Assembly (NCBI RefSeq): GCF_021869535.1
Contig: NW_026262604.1
Coordinates: 54,088,247-54,152,246 of the forward strand
DNA length: 64,000 nucleotides
DNA from: Mytilus californianus
Taxonomy: Eukaryota > Mollusca > Bivalvia > Mytilida > Mytilidae
Reading direction: 5' to 3'
The position numbers and the translations under genes are program-made. The notes under the pieces were generated by a model. That model was not told where the DNA came from and searched no databases. It saw nothing but the letters and a program-made list of their open reading frames with translations. Of the stretch, positions 58,930-64,000 are shown piece by piece (position 1 is the stretch's first letter; every line of letters begins with the position of its first letter).

Positions 58930-59650
58930 ATGTCATACAGGAGCTTCTAAGGGAGAACGTAAAGAAACTAGCATCATTCTTAAAAGTCACCTTCCGCTAT
59001 AAAGATAATGTCCGGTCATTAGATAATGCAAAGTGTGGAACATATATATCCTCTTGATTTTGAAATGAAGGATACAATAGATAAAATTAAGTCTTTCTCA
59101 TATTTTGATTCATATCTTAAAATTGACAATGATATTAGGTTAAAACTTTACAACGCAAAAGATTAAATGAGCGTCCCAACTGTGAACGTTCTATCTCTAT
59201 ATAGCAACATTTCAGCATCGCTTGCATATGGAGTAGATATATATATATATATTTCTCCTAGATGACACAATACTTGCTATCATGATTTTCTTGATACGGA
59301 CTTGCTGCTTACAAAGAAGCTATTAAAGAATTCCAAGTGGTGAAGTTGAAGTCCTTCCTTCAAAAATTCCATGGACGCCATCACGAGTTGGTTGAACAAT
59401 ATAAAATATCTGTTTTATAGTTGACGACGGATATATTTCAACTGTCGTAACCAAAACCCCATCATCTTTTCGTCTAATGTGACATCACCGAATTAGAGTT
59501 ATCACTGAATTTGTACCTACATTAACAACACAACGGCTGAGATATGTGGAGCAGGGTTTGTTTTTTCTCAGAAGCACCTTATAGAACCCCGGTTTTTGGT
59601 AAGGTTTATGTTACTCGGTCTTTAGTCTTCTATAATTCTGAAATACCCAT
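58930..59650 (+). pseudogene. Decayed Penelope-like reverse transcriptase 3' region
   Basis: Broken plus-strand frames read LDNAKCGTYIYPLDFEMKD, FDSYLKIDNDIRLKLYNAKD and, after frameshifts, LLTKKLLK, all resembling the C-terminal part of mussel Penelope-like reverse transcriptases. The following noncoding part (cgaattagagttatcactga, tatgtggagcagggttt) is the reverse-sense match of 22480-22600. Several stops and frameshifts show it is dead. It lies in the intron between the lectin-like exon and the first stalk exon, antisense to the gene. Confidence 0.55.
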
Positions 59651-60327
59651 ATACATGTTTATTTCTTAATTTCTGCTTGCACAAATCTTTATCATTTATT
59701 TGAAATGTTGATGTTATCAAATTTTTACATTACTGTATTATCACTGCAGGTAACACATTTAAAAAGCTGGTCAGAAATTGCTCTTACTATTTTACAAATT
59801 CGAGCTTTTTATGATTTTGCTTCAATTTTGATACTCTTATGTTTGACAGATGATATTACGGTAGTTCACAACAGCTTAGTTGTACTCCGCCGCATGTGTT
59901 AACTTAAACAGACATGATTTAGTTTCAATTGTAATTGTAATCTAGCACAAATCGTGTTCCATCAGCTAGGTAAATATCACATACCCCTCAGCAGGAAATA
60001 CTTAATGAAAATTTAAAGGGAGGTACGATACGAGCCATTATATTGTCCCTGTAATAGCAATGTTAGTAAAATTCATATCCTTGGTGCAGTAATATATCGC
60101 TTTGAACTTATAAACATGTCAAACTTGTTATAATTGAACGACCATCGCTATTGTTAGCCTATGTTTAAGTTAAATTGAATGAAACACAGCTAGCAATCAG
60201 CCTTACATTTTACTTAAATCAACAGTCTTTTAAATATCTTTAAAACAATTTTTTGTTATGCCATTGTTTAAAACTAACCAAAAAATGGGCATATACCAGA
60301 ATAAGACTATTTTAAGTACGCACAAAC
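59651..60327 (-). other. Receptor intron sequence without recognised feature
   Basis: AT-rich; no further exon recognised next to the lectin-like exon. Confidence 0.4.
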
Positions 60328-60543
60328 CTGTACAGTGAACATCAATGCTTTCATTTTTATCAGTGTTTTCGATGGAACATGTAAACGAATTTTCACATAT
60401 TTTCTTTTCTGAGAGATATTGGTTTTTGGACAACATGGGAGCTTCACAAATTTCGTTATCATACTTCATATTGTCAATGTTTACTGCACTGGATGCCTGG
60501 CATTTGATTCTTGCTATATCTCCAGAGTATAGTGGAAAACAGT
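60328..60543 (-). CDS. SUEL-type lectin-like domain exon of the receptor
   Basis: This 216-nt exon has acceptor 'gtattatttgtag' and donor ACAG|gtttgt, and is symmetric in phase 1. It encodes 71 whole codons with six cysteines spaced C-x12-C-x17-C-x16-C-x5-C-x14-C, starting CFPLYSGDIARIKC and ending SIDVHC. The exon at 32259-32498 has the same first, second and fourth spacings, so the two encode the same fold. The C-x5-C pair and the final hydrophobic strand ending in Cys resemble the RCxGKxSC and YLEVTYSC parts of SUEL/rhamnose-binding lectin domains. That family usually has about 80-90 residues and more cysteines, so this is a divergent or shortened member. One N-glycosylation sequon (NES) is visible. 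The coding call is good; the family name is moderate, with an Ig-like or other small disulfide fold as the alternative. Confidence 0.68.
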
Positions 60544-60654
60544 CTACAAATAATACATTAGTATACTTTTTTTAAGTTTTGAAATGTTGATTGCTTGATT
60601 AAGTGATTATGTCTAACGCTACGTGCAGCACTGGCAGCTATATCGTTGCAGGCA

Positions 60655-60845
60655 CTTATGGGTGAAGAAAACCGGAGTTTATGGAGAGAATCATTGACGT
60701 TCGGCAGGCAAACCGGTAATTATAGTCAATTAGGAATGAAGTCAAACGCTCTTGCCACGTGCTGGGTTCGACTGTATAATCTCAGGTGACAGGTTAGTAA
60801 TTATGTAGTTGAACTACTTTAACTACTTAGCAACCAAAGCCCCTC
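60655..60845 (-). repeat. tRNA-derived SINE copy
   Basis: A diverged relative of 53040-53232: in minus sense it has ggggctttggttgctaagta at the head and acccagcacgtggcaagagc in the middle, and ends with gccgaacgtcaatgattctc. Located upstream of the lectin-like exon. Confidence 0.5.
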
Positions 60846-63184
60846 AAATATCTTGATATAAAGAATTGATCCTCATTATTTTAATTATCAATTCAAATAT
60901 GGCATGCTTTATACAATTGCAATTACCAGTTACCAGTAACTCTGTCATATAAACGCAACAAACGAATTCACAATCTTACATTACAAACGGCAAACAAAGT
61001 AACAATCTTTCCTTAAACATAATAATTGAACTATAAAGGCCATTTATGTATCTCATGGACAATGAACAGATCTCTTAATTGTTTAAATTGAGAAGAAGTT
61101 GTGTTTCTCAATGGTTGTAAACTTTGTCCTTTACACTGTTCCGATTCGAGACTAACTAAGGTAGGCAAGTGGCGCGTCTGGTGTAAGACATCATAATATT
61201 ATAAGCCCGGTTTCTTTTTGTCTTGCTACCTTTCATTTACCAGAACCAAGGATGGAGCATATTTATTGGTCAATTGTGCTTGTTTCTAAATTTAATTTGG
61301 TCAATTAGATAATATTTAATGTAAGATTTGTGTTTTTTTCAGTTAATTCACAGATCGTTTAATCGATGTGTAGCGTTACTTATGGTTCATGCATATATGT
61401 GTTGTTTGTGCTGTATTTAGACCCCTCTTCAAAGAAATTTGTTTTGCATGCACACGTATAAAAATTGCGGTTTTTATCCAACGCAATCATAGGTTTGATC
61501 GTTGTTTTCAATTTAGACATGTATATATAAGATATTGCTGATATCTGCATGTTGACCTGAGGGTTTCATTTACGCGTTTGTTTTAATTGTCCCAAAATAT
61601 GATCACACATATAACAGTTTGGAGAAGGTGTTAAGGAAAATTATATGTTTATTTGATTATATTCAAAATAATACAAGATATCCTTTTAGTTTCTTAAAAA
61701 TGGTGCTCAGTATTGATCGTCTTATATCATTGATGAACTACATGAATTTGATTTCCAACAAAATTCTGCATTATCGTTATCTTTCATAAATCAATTTTAT
61801 GTAAGTCATACTTTTTATTTAGTTTTAGTGTATTTATTAAGAATAGTTACTTTACACTAATTAAGTCATAAAACGATTGTTTCTTTTCAATGAAAACCAT
61901 GTCGTTTACTTATGGATTGAAGTTGGTAGTTTATATAAGTTCAGTACAAGTGTCCAAATGCAAACTTCCATATATTCAATATATTTAAATAGAATCTTAA
62001 CTTTTGGTAGCCAACAAAATGGAATAAGCCTTAATCAAAATATTCAAATACAATACATTATGATTGTATAGACTTTAGATTTACCTGTACATGCTGAAGG
62101 ATGGTAACAATCCTATAATTACCTAGATGTAAATCTTTGTGGTCAGTCTTAGTTTAGCGAAATATTCAGAAAATCGTTCTTGAAATGGGCACATTTTGAG
62201 AGAAGAATACAATTCATTTGTAAAATGTTTAACTGAATGAAATAAATTGTTTCGTACAAATACAGAATATTTTTTGTTTGATAACATTTTTGCCTTTTTG
62301 CCATTTAAGGGGAGATAACTCAGATAAAGTTACTTATATGAATGAATGTTTTATGAATTTACTTATCTTGTTGCGGAGCAAAACATTTTTATTTGCCTGT
62401 TAGTATTAGGCGAGTGAAAGTTTTCAAAAAGACGCGTAGTTAACGACTTTTATGCACCCACCTAACATAGGCTATATTATATATCATTCGAAAGCCTATT
62501 AACTGTACTTTCTGTTTTGCCTGGTCGTCAATAATTCGCACGGTGCAATTTCCGTTAAATCAAAGGTCAAAACTGAACATTCCTAAATTTTGCTAGAATT
62601 AAACGAAATGCCCTTTTTTGGTACTTGTATGATAATTTTTTTCTAAATATTATCTGAACCTTAGAAAACAAAATCCCATGATTCCAAACAGTTGCAAACT
62701 AAAATGGTGATTGCGCAATATTTACAGAAAATTGCATTTCTTGAAAAAAACTTCGAAAAATGATAAAGTTGCAATAAAAGCTGAATGTTTCCTGAGGTTT
62801 GAATATTTATATGTAAAAAATAGAATAGATGTATCGTTTATAGGCCTAGATCATTTTTTCATCATTTCAAACTGCAATTAATATGATATAGGTCAGGATG
62901 CAGCCTTCTAATGAAGCTTTTGAAGTTGCCCTAAAAACACCATCTGCAAATAGGGATCATTTTGCTTTTTGTTGCCTTCCCTGTTATATTCTTTCTTCTT
63001 TCAACAAAAGACAAGTAAACCAGATGATTCAAAGCTGAGCGAATAAAAGACAACAGAACTTAAAACTCAGATATCGATACAAGACATAAAAAAGTAAAAC
63101 AACAAAAAAAAAAACGACTCTAAGGAAAATTCAAAACAGAAATTCCATTTTCAATGACCACACCAAAAGCTCAAACTCATCAAA
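60846..63184. other. Unrecognised intergenic or intronic DNA upstream of the lectin-like exon
   Basis: This is where the signal-peptide exon of the receptor might lie, but no convincing one was found. A 28-bp segment at 62085-62112 (minus) has possible splice borders and is recorded under rejected items. The rest is AT-rich. Confidence 0.4.
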
Positions 63185-63209
63185 CGAATGGAAAACGAAT
63201 GTTATAAAC

Positions 63210-63212
<3 letters not shown>

Positions 63213-63277
<65 letters not shown>
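63213..63277 (+). repeat. (CT)n microsatellite
   Basis: An uninterrupted CT dinucleotide run of about 65 bp. The open frame through it (Ser-Leu repeats) is not a gene. Confidence 0.95.
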
Positions 63278-63281
<4 letters not shown>

Positions 63282-63884
63282 TAGATCTGAATTTTAGTCA
63301 GGTTGTTTTAACCCATGTTTTTAACACTTATACATACCATTTTGTACGTTTTTTTTTCATGTCAACTAATATCACTTATTATTGTTTAAAGACCTTCGCA
63401 CTAAAACCAATTAAAAGAAATGAAAACATTCAACCATAATTTTCATTTCTCACAATTGTATAGATATTTTAGAATAAAATAAGTTCATTTTAACAGTATA
63501 TATTCTTAATGTCCATGTGCTATCTTTTAAAATAAGCCAATATTTAATCAATGCTTGACAGACGATCTACTAACATATGTTTTTCTGAATGCCTTAAATG
63601 AAAATATTAATATGTTGCACATCGACATTGAAATTTTAATGCTAAATCATGGGCATTTAAATTTGAAGTGAAAGCGGTTCAAATGCATTTATATTTCAGT
63701 TTCTATTAAGAAATTGATTTGTAACATATGCTGAAGTAAACATTAATATCAAAACTGCTTTGTTTGGTAAGAGGTTGCCTACTTTAACAAAAGGCTATTG
63801 ATGCTGATTGGTAGATCTTTTGTTGTGACACCTACATAGTAATTTCGTCCTTGATACTAATAAATATAACTAATATATTGTTGA
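63278..63884. other. Unrecognised AT-rich DNA
   Basis: No gene or named repeat recognised. Confidence 0.4.
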
Positions 63885-63960
63885 CGGAGATTGCCAGTTT
63901 TCCTGCCAAAGGTCGGTGGTTCCCTGGGCACTCCGTGGACCAATAAAAACTGATCGCTGC
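63885..63960 (+). repeat. tRNA-derived SINE fragment (3' part), plus strand
   Basis: Contains gacggagattgccagttttc, gccaaaggtcggtggttccc and ggaccaataaaaactgatcg, the inverse of the start of 53040-53232. The tRNA-like head is absent, so this copy is 5' truncated. Confidence 0.55.
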
Positions 63961-64000
63961 AAAAATACTTAAGTAGCCAATAGTGCTGAAAATTGCGTTA

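Larger units (their letters stand above)
49010..60543 (-). other. Receptor gene locus, 3' part: lectin-like domain, microexon stalk, TM, cytoplasmic tail
   Basis: This entry groups eight minus-strand exons into one gene model; the single exons are listed separately. In transcription order they are 60328-60543, 57174-57212, 56540-56578, 56314-56358, 55071-55109, 54436-54480, 50530-50614 and 49010-49475. Every junction has AG/GT borders. All junctions up to the TM exon are phase 1, and the TM-to-tail junction is phase 2. The 974 nt resolve into 323 whole codons plus a stop, after two leading bases that complete a split codon. The product is inferred to be a type I plasma-membrane receptor with an extracellular lectin-like domain, a variable acidic/serine stalk, one membrane span and a tyrosine-rich tail. 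The signal peptide and any further ectodomain exons were not found and probably lie above 60543. Introns carry dispersed repeats. The ligand and gene name are unknown. Confidence 0.72.

Noticed and set aside
60655..60845. Possible tRNA gene
   Set aside because: A- and B-box-like segments are present, but no cloverleaf closes and relatives occur at 53040 and 63885, so it is a tRNA-derived SINE.
62085..62112. Possible 28-bp upstream exon of the receptor (minus; would encode DCYHPSACT)
   Set aside because: It has an AG/GT frame (acceptor taattatag, donor gtaaat) and would feed phase 1 into the lectin-like exon. But it is very short, its incoming phase would be 0, and nothing links it upstream.
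63188..63439. 83-codon open frame with Ser-Leu repeats
   Set aside because: It is the translation of a (CT)n microsatellite.

Overview
The window is eukaryotic, AT-rich, repeat-dense and gene-poor. The dispersed repeats look like those I know from marine mussel (Mytilus) genomes: the 'tctcattggcaatcatacc' family, the 'gacgaaacgcgcgt' family, Penelope-like tails and mollusc-type 'gacgacgacggacgcc' repeats. I therefore infer a Mytilus-type bivalve. This rests on remembered repeat signatures, not on a search. No rRNA or intact tRNA gene, CRISPR array or prokaryotic gene was seen. Open frames are short, and most lie in repeats or AT-rich intergenic DNA.

The one well-supported gene is on the minus strand, from 60543 down to 49010. 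It is the 3' part of a type I membrane receptor gene whose 5' end lies outside the window or was not found. Eight exons join in one frame with consensus splice sites. They are a six-cysteine SUEL (rhamnose-binding) lectin-like domain (60328-60543), five tiny phase-1 cassette exons of 39 or 45 nt for a stalk (57212-54436), a transmembrane exon (50530-50614) and a tyrosine-rich cytoplasmic tail with the stop (49010-49475). A second lectin-like exon with nearly the same cysteine spacing lies at 32259-32498 on the same strand, so a related gene or gene remnant is present. A possible divergent third member lies on the plus strand at 31288-31544.

The other main feature is 11237-17577. This 6.3-kb element starts CACTACAAAC, ends with the inverted copy, and sits in an ATA target duplication that can be checked against an uninterrupted relative of the host repeat near 19998. 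Its subterminal regions carry about a dozen ctcgac-type motifs. Its interior is two head-to-head arrays of a ~190-bp satellite, about 8 units one way and 19 the other. It looks like a non-autonomous CACTA-type (CMC) transposon that became a giant foldback satellite.

Layout: 1-9900 holds dispersed repeats, small MITEs and a minisatellite. 9895-21370 is a mollusc repeat interrupted by the CACTA-like foldback and by a retroelement-tail copy. 21400-31000 holds a Penelope-like tail, a nested foldback/hAT-like MITE pair and further dispersed repeats. 31000-34900 has the lectin-like exons and an in-frame duplicated open frame. 35000-48900 is mostly unrecognised AT-rich DNA with scattered repeats. 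49010-60543 is the receptor gene with repeats in its introns. 60600-64000 has a tRNA-derived SINE copy, a truncated second copy and a long CT tract.
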